DNA of 64,000 bases from Atherix ibis (taxonomy: Eukaryota > Arthropoda > Insecta > Diptera > Athericidae), in contig OY282605.1 of NCBI GenBank assembly GCA_958298945.1, positions 29,242,811 through 29,306,810 of the forward strand, read 5' to 3'. The notes below the pieces were generated by a model. The model saw nothing but the letters and a program-made list of their open reading frames with translations, had not been told where the DNA came from and did no database searches. Both the position numbers and the translations under genes were made by a program. Below are positions 1 through 12,147 of this stretch, piece after piece. The stretch's first letter is position 1; every line of letters starts with the position of its first letter.

Positions 1-671
1 TTAAGGGACCGAATTTTTCTGTCTATTTTCCATTACTGTTTTCATTGTGTTATAATAAATAAAGTTTATTCTTCGGTAAGCTCATTATTTAAATAAATTT
101 GTTTTGCTTACTCTATTAGACCATATTATAATGCATTTACTAAATATTTTTTTAATTTTTTAAAAATATTAGTTATTAATTTTTTAAGTACATTAAATTT
201 TTCATCTTGTAATTTAGTTTTAAAGCATTTCCTTTCATGTTTATACGATTAACCTCTTATTGTGCACATAATTGTTGTCATATAATCAAATAACTTACAA
301 TTTATATTTTTATATGCTCTTCCACTTTATAATTCTGTTTTAATAAATAATATATAGTGAAATATATGATAAATAAATAAATAATATTTTAAAATAGAAT
401 ACTGTGTTTTATTATAAATTTCCAAAACTAATTCCATCAAACAACAAAACCCGCAATATTATAAAATCTATTCGTTTACGCATAAATGACATCTCATATG
501 AAAATGGTTTTGAACGAACGGCTTCAATCGCATACGGAAGTTTAAAATTGGCTCCCAATGATTTACGCCGTTTCTGTTGTATTGCATGTGTGTGCGTTCT
601 ACGAATCTATTGCCAACAAAATTTGCACAGAATTTTTGTGTAGAGGCCTATCCAGTTCTTCTTTAATCTAA
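1..671. other. AT-rich flank, no gene recognised
   Basis: The left edge is very AT-rich with scattered homopolymer runs. A 79-codon open frame at 404-643 on the plus strand has no domain or family signature that I recognise, and I do not call it a gene. The stretch 440-660 is noticeably less AT-rich than its surroundings and reads as ordinary unique DNA. Confidence 0.6.
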
Positions 672-880
672 GGCGTTCTCCATTTGTAAAGCAATTCTGA
701 GCTGTCAGCTGTCACGCTATTTTTTTTTTTACGTTGGCAACATTTCACCGTACAAACGGCGCAAAATTCAAATCTTGCTTGTAGAAGTTAGCAAAATTGA
801 GGCAATATCAATTAAAAATATAAGCGTTAACAAAATCTGTATTTTAAACGAAATTTTCTGTAGCACAAATTGGATAACCC
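672..880. mobile_element. Short MITE-like derivative of the Tc1-like family 1
   Basis: The left end (GGCGTTCTCCATTTGTAAAG, then AGCTGTCAGCTGTCA) resembles the left ends of the longer family-1 copies at 4,462, 37,446 and 56,771. The right end (GCACAAATTGGATAACCC) matches, in inverted orientation, the same terminal repeat seen at 10,321-10,340. About 209 bp separate them and no transposase remains, so this looks like a non-autonomous deletion derivative. A second AAATTGGATAA lies at about 1,007, so the element could extend to there. The assignment rests on end similarity only. Confidence 0.45.
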
Positions 881-1191
881 TTTTTATTTAAGTATCAATT
901 GTAAAAATTGACTTGATTTAATTTAATATTCAGTATAGTTAGTGGAAAAAACATCCAAAAAAAAAACCCAAATATTAAAATAGAGTTTATAGCAGCATAT
1001 TTACCAAATTGGATAATATTCTTTTGCTTCTTCGAATCTTATACCGGTTTGCTTTTATTATTAAATTGCATTTCCTTATTCCTATTCACTCAACGTCCGA
1101 TAACGATGGCCACTATACGATTTAAACTGAAATGAACTCTTTAAATTGTATCATAACGTTCGGTTGAGTGAATTTCATATAATTTCGTTAA

Positions 1192-1644
1192 CAATTATTA
1201 TACAAAACGAAACGAAATATATGTAAACATGGAATATCCTTAATTCAGTACAGAACCAACCCATCCCACGTCGCTTTTGGAATACTTATTGGAGCGCCTT
1301 ACTACACCTATTTTTGGTTCTTCATAATTGAATTAGCCAACAGTGAATTTGTGTGGTTAAAAGGACTTGCCGCAGATGAGAATTTTAATCTAATTAAGCC
1401 TTTAATATTTGAGAAGCCCACTTGTACTATCCTATTTTTTTTTTGGCAATTGGGCTACGTAGAAATTTTTTCATTTTATTCAGCCACGACTTTTATCCTT
1501 TTCATATTCGGATTGTTTTCATTTTTCTTATTTAATTATGTTGATCCTTTGGGATATTTTTATCCCCCATCAAGTTATTGTATTAACCTTTTTCGAGAAT
1601 TCATGATCCCATTTTTTTTAATCAATTATTATTTTTTCAATTAG
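1192..1644 (+). CDS. Unrecognised 150-codon open frame, exon-like, no ATG at its start
   Basis: Open from just after a TAA at 1,189-1,191 to a TAG at 1,642-1,644. I do not recognise the product. The first half has balanced composition, including the run NPSHVAFGILIGAP followed by PYYTYFWFFIIELANS and WLKGLAADENFNLIKP. The second half is a very hydrophobic F/I/Y-rich stretch, so a membrane protein exon is conceivable. There is no in-frame ATG near the start, so it would have to be an internal exon or a remnant. A frame this long is unusual for DNA this AT-rich, where stop codons are frequent, but F/Y/I-rich chance frames do occur. It lies far downstream of fz on the opposite strand. Confidence 0.2.
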   Translation, partial: QLLYKTKRNICKHGISLIQYRTNPSHVAFGILIGAPYYTYFWFFIIELANSEFVWLKGLAADENFNLIKPLIFEKPTCTILFFFWQLGYVEIFSFYSATTFILFIFGLFSFFLFNYVDPLGYFYPPSSYCINLFREFMIPFFLINYYFFN

Positions 1645-1649
1645 ACAAG

Positions 1650-3940
1650 AGACCTCCACTCGGTAACGTTCGTAATAATCACTTCTAAGACATAATTAAC
1701 ATCTACGTCGGCTACTATTCATAATGAGAAATTCTTTTGTAAACGGAAAAGCTGAACGGCTTTGTGGAATTAAAATTTTCCCAATGATAATACTCAGTTA
1801 TAATTCGGGATGAAGATATTAAAAATCTTCAGTTAAGGTGATAAGAGATTCGCTGAATACAGGATTCCGTAACTAGAACTCATTAAAGACTTCAAACAAG
1901 GAAATTTGCTTTTCTTCCCGAGGAAAGAGTGTCAGTCGATCTTATCATTTTCTATTTGGATGAAAAGGTATTTGGAATTTTGTATCATCTTTACTAAAAG
2001 TAGGTTATCTTCTTTGGAAAGTTATCATGATTTTTTTTGTTTATTTAACGACAATAATAAACAAAAAAAATCTAAATTCCGATAAAGCAATTTTCTATGC
2101 ACACACAAATTTGTACAATAATTTTACTGTACAATATTTTTACTGTACAAAGGGAAAAATAAAAAGAGAATTTTCGAAAAACCATCTCCAAATTAAATAC
2201 AATAAATTCCAAAACAAAATATTTAACTTTGAAAATCCTTTAAAAGTTCATCATCTTCCTTCCAAATAAGTAAATGATTTTAATCTGCTTTAAGACACCA
2301 CAAAGCTTTGGTTTTCTTTTCTGTTAATTAATTCAACTCGAATTAAATTTGTAAATTTTCTTATAATACTATAATAAGTTTGTGTTGTTATATTTAAGAT
2401 AATTTTAGAAGAAAAAAAAAAAACGTTGAATAAACAACGAATAATTTATATAATAAATGAAGTACAATTTTTCACATTTAATTGGTTTAATCATGACAAA
2501 AGTGTGTACGTTCATAAGAGAATAATGTTAGCAAATAATTTATGTTTTTGTTGTACAATAATTTAAAATGAAATGCAAAAATTTAATAAAATTGTATAGA
2601 AATAAAATAGTTTTTTTAATTTAAGATAGTATTTATAAAACTGTATTTTTTTCATAAATCACTAGGATCAGTAGTTTTTATATCAGGTTATAAAGCTTAA
2701 CTCTATCCTGGAAAGGTAATTTTTTTAACACAACAAAAATAGGTAAACTTAATAATTAAGAAATTCTTTACAGAAAAATAAATTTTGAAATGTTTTTTTC
2801 TTTTATAGAAAATTCAATACTCGTTTTTACCGATAAAAAATTATTCCTTTCATAAGTCCAAGTTTAATTTAATGCTCTAAATAATTTTTGTAAAGGGTCT
2901 TTATTTTTTAAAATAAAATTCGATATTAATATTACATGAGAATGAATAATGAAGAATTAATTATCACACAATTACAGTACAAATTAAGAATTAAACCGAA
3001 TCAACACAAGCCAACTGTGCTTTTATTTTCCTCTTTTTTTACACGTTTTAGTGCAATATATGCGCGAGCATTCACGAACTTTGCGCGTGCATGGGTTAGT
3101 GCTGGTTGTCCGCGAACAAAGTTTGTGTATTTAATAATCAGTTTTATCATATTGTAATCTCATGAATTTATTGTAGGAGAGCACATTAGTCGAGAAATTT
3201 CGCCGATAAGAAATGAATTTTAACACGTGATGGTTTGAGAATTTTTTATTGGCGTATTCTCTTATTGGTTGCTTCTGTGCTTATTTTATTTACTATGAAT
3301 GATATTTTCAGATTTATTATTTATTTTAATTATTTGAATTCGTTTATTTATTTAAGCAAACATTTTATATTTCATGTTCCACTGGTACTGTCGTTTTATT
3401 TAATTTATATTTTTGTTACCTTCACTTTGCATATGTTAAAAAAACTTAATAATTTGAACAATAAATTTTAAAGCTGTTAATTAAATAAAATTTATCACAA
3501 TCAAATTAAATACAAATGAGTGAATATGCAGGCGAGACAGAGTAAATATGTAAAGTGTTAAATCTCAAAATAAACGCGACGCGCAAATGATGAGTTTGCA
3601 ACGAGCAGCAGGAATAACGTTATACGTGTATGTAATATACCAACGGTCAAGCACGATGACATAATGTATACGCTCGCCGAATTTCTACTTTCACATTCTT
3701 GCAACGAGAAAAATTTGCGCGTCTACGTGCAAACATCGTGCACTCACACGATCAGTTTAATATATTGACGAACTTTTCGTAGGGTTAACCGATTAGACAG
3801 CGAACTAGTGGCAGGAGTAAATTATCTATTAGAGACATGGTGTAATGTAAGCTTTAGACATCAAAAACATTTCAAGTTGAAATGTCAATGTTGCTGCAAC
3901 ATTGAGTTCCGACAACCTCACTCAACAGAGTATGAACTCA
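1650..3940. other. AT-rich intergenic DNA with a CpG-richer patch
   Basis: No gene is recognised. From 1,650 to 2,930 the sequence is AT-rich and low in complexity. From about 3,000 to 3,800 it is richer in CpG, with the words GCGCGAGC, GCGCGTGC and GCGCGTCTACGTGC, and it contains small unrecognised open frames (2,936-3,157; 3,235-3,471; 3,808-4,023). The patch could be the end of an old mobile element, but I see no matching terminal repeat. Confidence 0.5.
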
Positions 3941-3944
3941 CGTT

Positions 3945-4175
3945 TTTTTTTGTAAGGTCTCTGAGACAGGACCCGGAGGGATCATGTAGCGATCTCAACC
4001 TTCGTGTCGGTTGGCTTTGCTAGCTTCTTTACAAAAATTGACCAATAGATATTATAAATGTAGGAAAAAATTAGAGAGTTATAAATTTGGTGGTGTATAT
4101 AGAAATATTTGAGAAGGTTAGAAAAAGGGACCACAACAGAAGGAGTCCTTTTCAAAAAGAAATTCTGGCTTAAAC
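3945..4175 (-). mobile_element. 3'-terminal fragment of a LINE, minus strand
   Basis: Two blocks match, in reverse complement, other LINE tails in this window. AAGAAATTCTGGCTTAAAC near 4,155-4,175 corresponds to 34,965-34,985 and 51,365-51,385. GTAAGGTCTCTGAGACAGG near 3,953-3,972 matches TCTCAGAGACCTTAC at about 35,110 and TCTCAGAGACCTACC at about 51,530. So this is a truncated copy of the same non-LTR retrotransposon tail. No coding frame survives. Confidence 0.5.
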
Positions 4176-4461
4176 AAATATGGGAAATAATGAGTTGAAC
4201 ACTATAGAAATGGCAAAAAGGACAAGTCTGGTTACCGAAGAGTACATCATGGATAAGTGCGGTATGCTCAATCAGGATTTTGAGCAGTTTTCTTGGCTTT
4301 TCGGTTTTTGGTCAATGTTTGGAAACAAATCGTCCATAGTTGATTCAGTCTGTTTGCCTACGCATGGACAAAGATATTGAGTGCCATTTTATCAGCAGGC
4401 GGTATGTATTGGGGACTTCAGTGAGCACAAGACAATGAAGAGTGTCCTTTTATAATCTACA

Positions 4462-5121
4462 GGGTTGTGCATTTTGTGGTATAGAAAGTACGGTCAGCTG
4501 TCAAGCATATATATTTAAGGAGAGATTATTTTCTTCTAGAATGAGCCTAATTTCTCCCTTCGTAATAGTAAATAAGCAAAATTATCGAGTGTGTGTCTCT
4601 GAAAATCCACAAGTGCCATTTTATCCACGAAAGTTACTGTCTGGTGTGTATTTTGTTCTGAAGATATAATTGGTACGTACTTCTTTGAAAATGAAAAAGG
4701 AGAGACCGTTATCGATAATTCTGTGTACTAAAGCCGAATGGAAACCGACATTTTTTGGTCTAAACTTATATATTTCATCTGTACTGTATGTGGTTTTAAC
4801 AAGATGTCACCGTAAGACGCAAAATATGCCATATTCTAAATTTATTACGTAAAAATCTACTAGGAACCGCAATTTTGAGATTAGGTAATGAAAATTTGCC
4901 TGCAAGATCGTGTAATTTGACGCTGTAGGATTTTTCCTTTTGTGGCTACGCAAATAGTCATTAAACTGTAACACATTTAAAAATAACGTCCGCCAAGTAA
5001 TAGCGATCTCAAAAGGATCGAGTTCAATAGAAAGTCCTGTGGTGATCATAACGAAATAAAAATTTCTTCCAAATCAGAATTTTAAGAGTGTTTTATTTAT
5101 GTTGCGGAGAATTTCATTGGC
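4462..5121 (+). mobile_element. Degenerate Tc1-like element, family 1
   Basis: It starts with a left end (GGGTTGTGCATTTTGTGG, then GAAAGTACGGTCAGCTGTCAA) like those at 37,446 and 56,771. Inside are broken transposase pieces in several plus-strand frames. One is the DDE-domain block around 4,558-4,665 (NKQNYRVCVSENPQV). Another is a YFFENEKGE-like block at about 4,680-4,710. A third is CNLTL-DFSFCGYANS at about 4,910-4,960, corresponding to the family's CDLTPLDFFLWGY block. The right end is eroded. At about 660 bp it is roughly half the length of an autonomous Tc1/mariner element, so it is internally deleted as well as mutated. Confidence 0.75.
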
Positions 5122-6900
5122 CATCGGACCATTTAACGAATCGAAAATAGCTCTGATGGCTGATAGACCGTATTAGGAAAAATGGTCATATTTTTTTTTG
5201 ACTGGTAGATTAATCCGTTTCTAAAAGCCCCCACACCTCACCATAGAAAAAAATACCTTTCAAATGGAAGAGCTCCAACCTAATGTTAACGGCTGAGGTC
5301 TTGAAATAAAAACCAAACAAATTTTACAATGAATTTTCCTTTTTATTATTCTTTATTTAAATATTTATCATTTAGCTTTCGTTCGTTATTTTTCTTAATA
5401 TTAAATTTTCTTCTAAATAATATTATATTTATTAATAATAATAATTTAATTAACTTACATAAATTTTTGTTGCTGTTGTTAATTTCTAAATAGGCATGAC
5501 AATTACTCGTAGCTTAAAATTTATTTTTTTTTCTTTTTAAAAATTAACTCCTTTTTTATCTTTTAAATTTTTTCTTAATACATACATATATTAAAATCTA
5601 ATATATAATATATAATACGTTTACTATAATTAATTAGTATTTAAATATGTCAATTATAAATAATTTCTAATAATCATTATTCGCTTAAATATTATTTCTT
5701 TGAGTTTATTTTATAGTTTTCCTTGTTAATACAATTAATAATATTATTTATTACAATATAATTTTTGAATTCTGCTTATGCATACATAAACACAAATACG
5801 AGTACATTTTATATTTATACATATTCGATTAAAATACTTATTTTATTGTATAATAACTTTTAATAGTTTTTTCTTTTTTTAAATTAAGTTTATTTACTTC
5901 TTATTTTATATTCTAATTAAATTTAATTTTTTTCTTTTTTTTCTGTTTTAAATAGACTATTTTATTTTACAATTACATTTAATGCATTTTATTTCGAATA
6001 CGTATTTAATAACTGTTTACAAATTTTAATATTATTTATGGTTTTTATTTTAATTTGTAATTTTTATACTTGTATTTATCGACAATTTATGTATATATTT
6101 GTTCTCTTCTAATCGTATTTTATTAAATATAGACAGGATTTATGTGATTCATTTGAGAAATTTGACAAAAAATGAAGTGTGTTTTCTTATGCATATTTTC
6201 TTATATTTAACTTCATTATTTGAACAGAAATTTATATTATTTTTGTATATAAAAACTAAATGAAAATTGACAAAACTCTTCTGGGGATTTAGAACAGAAA
6301 TTTTATGCTATCGCATTTTGATTAATTTAAAATTAAAATTTTTTTTTAAATATTTGAAAACTCAAAAATTTTTATATAAATTTGTTTGGAAATAAAATAG
6401 TTCTCATAGTGCAGAAAATTGAAGAAAAAATTTAAAAGAAAACCAATAATTTTGAGCAATTTTGCTTTCATTTCTACAGCAAATAATCACAGACTACCAC
6501 CACTTGAGTCATGATTGCGGTAATGTTCTGTGGTGGAATGCTGTACGGTAATAAGTAAAGATCAGAACCAATTAGGACATTTTACCCTTTTGCTCATAAC
6601 TATAAGGTGGGTGGGTGTATAGGGAAGTAAACAATAAAAGTGGTCATTACAGCACTTGTGCTTTCATAAAAACTTAACCATATACAAAAAAAACGCAGAT
6701 TTTTGGGTCTTCTCTCTTCTATAAATCTCTCTTAAAAATTTAACTCCCGGTTTTATCCTATCATCATAAACACCTTGTGAGAGAATTGCCCTCCCCGGAA
6801 ACACTGATCAGAGAAATTTTCTAGAGCAATCTAACTTCCGTTAGCTGGAGAAACGCCGATACGTGTTTACTCCCACTTCATGAGTTGCAGATAAAAAAAA
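5122..6900. other. Extremely AT-rich DNA, nothing coding
   Basis: From 5,300 to 6,480 the sequence is almost only A and T, with no frame or repeat worth naming. From 6,480 to 6,900 it is more complex (for example CCGTTAGCTGGAGAAACGCC near 6,838), but it carries no recognisable gene. It runs directly into a Tc1 fragment. Confidence 0.6.
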
Positions 6901-6904
6901 AAAT

Positions 6905-7150
6905 TTAAAAATACACCCACAACGTGTTATTTTTTGGTGTGGATTTTGGGCTTGAGGCGCCATCGGACCATTCTTCTTCGAAAATGCAACTGGTCAGACT
7001 ATCGCGACATAATAATCCAGTTTTTTTTTGTATATAAATTGCCAGATATGGATGTGTACGATATGTGGTTTCAACAAGACGGTGACACATGCCATACAGC
7101 CCGAGAAACAATTCAATCTTTCGTGACTTTTGGGACACCCGTTAGTTTGT
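6905..7150 (+). mobile_element. Tc1/mariner transposase fragment, family 2, with right terminal repeat
   Basis: Plus-strand frames around a frameshift near 6,945 and 7,010 give the DDE-domain segments VDFGLEAPSDH / LRRHRTILLRKCNW and then MDVYDMWFQQDGDTCHTARE. The last is the second-aspartate block (QQDG) of the Tc1-like superfamily. It ends in TTTTGGGACACCCG (7,128-7,142), the typical inverted terminal sequence of this family, which is also seen at 8,400 and 8,566. About 75 bp are nearly identical to 8,271-8,345, so the two pieces are copies of one family. It is truncated and inactive. Confidence 0.8.
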
Positions 7151-7199
7151 CATATCATCATGGGTAGACTCACACTTGAACAACGTTTATCGAAATTGT

Positions 7200-7860
7200 G
7201 CAAATTTACTTTGAATTTTCAAGATTTTCTTTATAAAAAGGACTTTTTTTTAAAGATATTCTTTATGAACAGAACTTTTTTTCAAGATCTTTATAAACGG
7301 TTTTTTTTTCAAAATCATTATAAAAAGGACTTTTATTAAGATCTTCTTTTTGAAAAGGACTTTTTTCAAGATTTTCTTTATAAAAATGGCTTTTTCAAGT
7401 TCGTCTTTATGAAAAGGTCTTTTTTTCAAGATTTTCTTTATGAAAAGGACTTTTTTCAAGATCTTCTTTATGAAAAGGACTTTTTTCAAGATCGACTTTT
7501 TCAAAATCTTTATAAAAATAACTTTTTACAAGATCCTTTTTATGAAAAGGACCACCGTCTTTCAAGATCTTTATAAAAAGGACTTTTTTTCAAAATCTTT
7601 ATAAAAAGGACTTTTTTAAAGATATTCTTTATGAAAAGGACTTTTTTCAAGATCTTCTTTATGAAAAGGACGTTTTTCAAGATTGAATTTTTCAAAAGGA
7701 CTTTTTTCAAGTTCTTCTTTACGAAAAGGACTTTTTTCAAGATCTTTTTTATAAAAAGGACTTTCTTTGAAATTTTCTTTATAAAAAGGACTTTTTTCAA
7801 AAAATTGAGATCTTCTTTATAAAAAGGACTTCTTTTTATAGAGATGTTTCTGAGAGGCTC
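7200..7860. repeat. 30-bp minisatellite, about 21 units
   Basis: Units of 27-30 bp resemble AAAAGGACTTTTTTC plus AAGATCTTCTTTATG. Some are truncated to about 15-26 bp, for example near 7,490. Because 30 is a multiple of three, the array stays open in several frames on both strands (a KKVLFIKKIL decapeptide on the minus strand at 7,540-7,938 and 7,250-7,504). I regard those frames as artefacts of the period. The array lies exactly between the end of one Tc1 fragment (7,150) and a mariner fragment (7,880). Confidence 0.95.
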
Positions 7861-7879
7861 AGAAAAATGGTTCTTTGTA

Positions 7880-8010
7880 TCAGATAAGACATTGCACCAC
7901 AATAACATCGCCCCTTGTCGCACTTGTATTTCCATCAAAGAAATTTTATCGGTAAAAGGGATTCCTGCGGTATCTCAACCCCTCTATTAACCTTAACAAA
8001 TTTGATGTGA
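7880..8010 (+). mobile_element. Mariner transposase fragment spanning D2-D3
   Basis: A plus-strand frame from 7,886 reads LHHNNIAPCRTCISIKEIL, then KGIPAVSQPLY, ending in TAA at 7,987-7,989. This is the mariner block normally written HHDNAP...PPYSPD, with the second catalytic aspartate changed to asparagine and the third missing after the stop. It is not the same family as the flanking Tc1-like pieces. Only about 130 bp survive. Confidence 0.6.
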
Positions 8011-8029
8011 CTTTTTTACTCCAGGATCA

Positions 8030-8577
8030 GAAAAATACTTGAATTGGACATTTCGAGAAACTCTCTACAGTGCATTCTCCTGAAACAGTTGCATCTTCAA
8101 GCTTACAAATTTCAATTGACTCAAAAACTGAACGTACAACGAATGGAATTTTCTGAACGCGTCTAAGAACAAAATCATCTTTAGCGATGAGGCTCATTTT
8201 CATCTTGATGGCTTGGTTAATCGAGAAAATTGTCGAATTCGGAAATCAGAAAATCCACGAGTGATGCATCCACAACGTGTTACTGTTTGGTGTGGATTTT
8301 TGGCTCGAGGCGCCATCGGACCATTCTTCTTCGAAAATGCAACTGGTCAAACTCCAGTTTTTTTTGTGCCTAAAGAAACAGTTACTTCTTGCTTAATTTT
8401 TGGAACACCCTTTATAGCAATATTTAAATGGCTGCCATATCACTTCTTCCATAATTCGATTGTTTTGAGGTAATTTTTGTTGGACTTTTCACATATTGAA
8501 ATGTGGCAATTACTCGACAAATGTTGACCATACAACCAGAGTAAAACAATTACTTCTTGCGTTATTTTGCGACACCC
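8030..8577 (+). mobile_element. Tc1-like family 2 fragment with two right ends
   Basis: Frames at 8,060-8,340 give ISRNSLQCILLKQLHLQAYKF-like, then FSDEAHFHLDGLVNRENCR, then HPQRVTVWCGFLARG and IGPFFFENATGQ. This is the Tc1 region from the end of the DNA-binding part through the first catalytic block (FSDEAH). A right terminal repeat of the type TTACTTCTTGCxTTATTTTGxGACACCC occurs twice, at 8,379-8,412 and 8,543-8,577. That suggests two nested or tandem ends, the second perhaps from a shorter relative. The reading frame is shifted more than once and the second aspartate block is absent. Confidence 0.8.
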
Positions 8578-8579
8578 TA

Positions 8580-9507
8580 TATTATTTAAGGCAAATATAA
8601 ATAATAAATATTATTGCAACCGTGTTCTCAATTTTCCGTTCTATATTATTTATTCCTGTTTTCCCCAATTACTATCTTTTAGAAGAGCATTAATGTCAAA
8701 TGGTATTAATAACACTGTGTGTATAGATACGAATATCTTGTTAGAAAAATAACCAAACAAATTCCATGTAATAGATACTCTTAGCTAAGTGTAAAAGGGG
8801 AAACTATCAATTTTCGATTATCGTCTTCCGCCTACAAGTTTTTATTTTCTTTCCTGATTATTTACTGTGTGCATAAGAGACGAATTTCGAAAAACTTTTA
8901 GCGAAGACCAATTTGTTCGTAATTTGTTTATTTTACTGTTGTCGACGCTTGGTCCAAGAGTGATTCGATAGATAAGTAAATATTAAAAATGTGCTATGAT
9001 TTTTTTTCTTCTAATTTACAACTTTTCTATTTTTATTTTTCTTTAAAGTTTATTTATCCAAAAAAATTTTCCCATTGAATTTTTTGGTGTTGGATTACAG
9101 TGATTGAAAATTACTTACTGACGACTAAGAAGAGAAGGCAAAATATTGCACAAAATGAAAAATTAAATATTTTTTAGCTTATATTTATTAATAAATCTAT
9201 CAATAATGTGTGTATTGTGATGATTTCTAATATTTCTTCTGTTTTGCCTACTTTTATAATACGAAGAAGAAGAAAATTAGTTTATTTACATTCTTTATTA
9301 TTATTATTACAATATTATTTATAATCAATTTATTTTTCGTCAATTCTATTAATGAACATAAATAATTTCATTTTGATCTTTGAAATTTTTTCAAGATGAT
9401 TTTATTTACTATTTGAATTTATTTGCTTTTTGCTCTTTTTATTTTTAATTCAATTTTTTTTTTGCTTAATTTATTATTAATATTAAAACGAATTTGTAAA
9501 AGTATCA
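8580..9507. other. AT-rich DNA, nothing recognised
   Basis: Unique AT-rich sequence between two Tc1-like remnants. A 61-codon frame at 8,567-8,752 is not recognisable. Simple ATT/TTA runs occur near 9,295-9,315. Confidence 0.6.
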
Positions 9508-10340
9508 GGTTATCCAGTTGGCGGTTCGGAAAGTAAAGTCCTGTCATTTTAATAGCTGTTTTGTAAATATTTTTATCCAAGATAGTCGTTGTATAGCTTA
9601 GGGTTTGCCATTTTACACTAAGGATTAATGAGGATGCACCGCAATTAGATATTGCAACAAAAGGGAAGTTTTTTCATCAATTAGGCTCAATTTTCAATCA
9701 GCAAACAAAATGTCTGTATACGAGGCTCTAAAAATCCACAACTAATTATGTAGAAGCCATTGTATCCATGAAATAGGAATGTCTGCAGTGTGCTTTAGTA
9801 TCCACATTTTTCGTGCATACAACGGATACATATGTTTTTGGAAATGACACAGAAAAGAGCTTTGGTCTTATTATAACTACCATAACTAAAAGATTTAAAT
9901 CCGGACCATATGTTTTTTTTAAGTTAAAAAAATATGGGAAATTTTTACTATATTACACGAAAAGTTTCCGGGCTACGTAATTTTAAAATTTAATTATGTC
10001 TATTGTCTTCCAAGGATACCGTTGGAATTTTGCTTGCAAGACTATATGCAACATTGTATTTATACAGACAATCCCCAAAATGTTGGAGCTATTAAAAACT
10101 AAAATTCCCCTATTAATAGCCAAATTACAGATCAAAATATTCTAAAGAGTCCTTAAAAATTACTTCCACAGAATCAAGTTCTTTAAATACTCATATGCCA
10201 GTTATTTAAATATTATTATATTTTTTATAAATAATGGTATAGTTTATAAAATATGAAAACGTAAATATTTTTATGAACACTTAAATGTAAAATATATTTT
10301 ATTTAACTTTACTTTCTGAAGCACAAATTGGATATAACCC
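9508..10340 (+). mobile_element. Degenerate Tc1-like element, family 1
   Basis: The left end GGTTATCCAGTTGGCGGTTC followed by GGAAAGTAAAG and the right end CTTTCTGAAGCACAAATTGG followed by ATATAACCC are imperfect inverted copies of each other. The interior aligns with the family copies at 37,446 and 56,771, for example GTATAGCTTAGGGTTTGCC at about 9,591. It keeps only faint transposase traces (GGCTCTAAAAATCCACAACT near 9,723, the GSENPQ region). At about 833 bp it is shorter than an autonomous element. Confidence 0.75.
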
Positions 10341-12147
10341 TATATTTTATTAAACAGCAAAAAATATGCTTATTTATGTCAATAAAAATAACCAAATTTT
10401 TATATTTTTAATTATTTTAAATTGTAAAATTTTTTGTTTTGAATTTTATACTGTAAAATTTTTTTTTTTCATATTTCTTTTTATGGACAAATGTTATAAA
10501 TTCTCTTAACATTTGTAAGGTTACACCCTCACTTTAGTTCAGAGACATTATTAAAAAATCCATTCAAATGTTATTTGAACAAATTTCAAAACTTTTTATT
10601 TTTAACCTTAATTAATAATAATTTTCAACTTTTTAATTTTAGTTTTAATAGAAGAACTTTTTATAAAAAAATCTGAGGATTTTCGAAATTAATTTCGAAG
10701 TATTTCAAGTGTTTTTCTAAAACTGAAGAAAATCTTGAAATATTAACAAACTTATTGCTGATGGAAAAATATTAACAAAATGCAAAAAAAACCTATTATT
10801 TTTATTAATTAAAAAAAAATGAAAATACTTTCACAAATTCACTAATAATTTTTACAATTTTTTTACTTGTTTTTTTCTTCTTATATTACTAACGAAATAA
10901 TTACTTTAAGACATAAACAGAAAGCTTATTAACAAAAGTAAAGAAATTATTCAGTCTTTTTTATTATTATTATTATTTAGAAACGTATCTAATTTATATA
11001 TGCATAAAATACTTAATCTATTATATAATTTTCAACTTTTCTATTAATTTAAGGACTAAATAAATCCTTATTATTTTCAAATATAATTTATATAGAATAT
11101 TTTCTTTAATTGAAATAAATAAATTTATTATGTTTTATTTTTTTAAGAAAATAACAATTTAATCACTTTAAATTCTTTTTTCTATTATATCTAAAGAACG
11201 ATTTTTGATTTTTACCAAATTTTATGTAAAATTTTTTTTTTTTAAAATATTATGCCAACATTAAAAAAAATTTTTTAAAGGATTTTTAAGAAATAAAAAG
11301 GATTTTTTTTAGTAGTGATTTTGTCATCGTTTAAATATTGCTACTGAACTTTTGATCTTAGAACTATAACTTTGGATAAAATAAAGAAAAAAAAAACAAT
11401 CTATTCCTACAAAAAAGATTAAGCTAAATTATTGAATTTTTTTAATACTATTTAAAAATGCAGTGCTGTGCAAAACATTTTTATGCTCATTTGAGGATCA
11501 TTTCCTTATTTTTAATAATTAGTGGATTTTTTTTTGTTTGCAAAAAATGCTGAAGTGGATATAAAGTGGAGAATTCTATTTGAATAAAATAGTAAAATGG
11601 TTTAAAAGAAATGAATTTTAAATGGAAAACTCCTAAGGACGCATATAAAGAAATTTGGGTTAGTTGATTTCTAGATAAACATTAAGTGATCTTCAAAAAG
11701 ATGCAGAACTCCAAAAGGGTTAGAGCCTTTTTCAAGATGCCTAAATATTAATTTTTAAAAAAATTCACTTCTTCTCACTGGGACTGGGACATTAAAAAAT
11801 GGATAAGTCGAAATTTAATTTTTGTGGATCATATAGAAAGTAATAAGTTGGAGAGGCTGGAGATTTAAGGTTCAAAGACCAGAGACCTAACTCGAGGTTG
11901 TTTCTCTAGTAGTCCAGTTCATCGTTTAGAAGGTAAGGGACTTTTCAATAGGTACCCTCAAACTTTGACAGCCTATTACGAGTACTTTGACGTTTCAAAT
12001 GAGAGCACTGTTATTCTTTAACGTTTGTGTTCTGCTGCAGCCACCATTTAATCATGAATTTTTGATTTAGTCTATACTGTGACGGTTAATAACAGGTTTT
12101 TTTGGACCCTAGGTACTGATTTCCAAACAACAGCAGCATGGTGATTA
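10341..12147. other. AT-rich DNA, nothing recognised
   Basis: AT-rich and low complexity from 10,341 to about 11,600. From 11,640 to 12,140 it is somewhat more complex. No frame, repeat or RNA gene is supported here. Confidence 0.6.

Noticed and set aside
7540..7938. 132-codon minus-strand frame with a KKVLFIKKIL decapeptide repeat
   Set aside because: It follows the 30-bp minisatellite exactly, is mirrored by open frames on the other strand, and has no independent coding signal.
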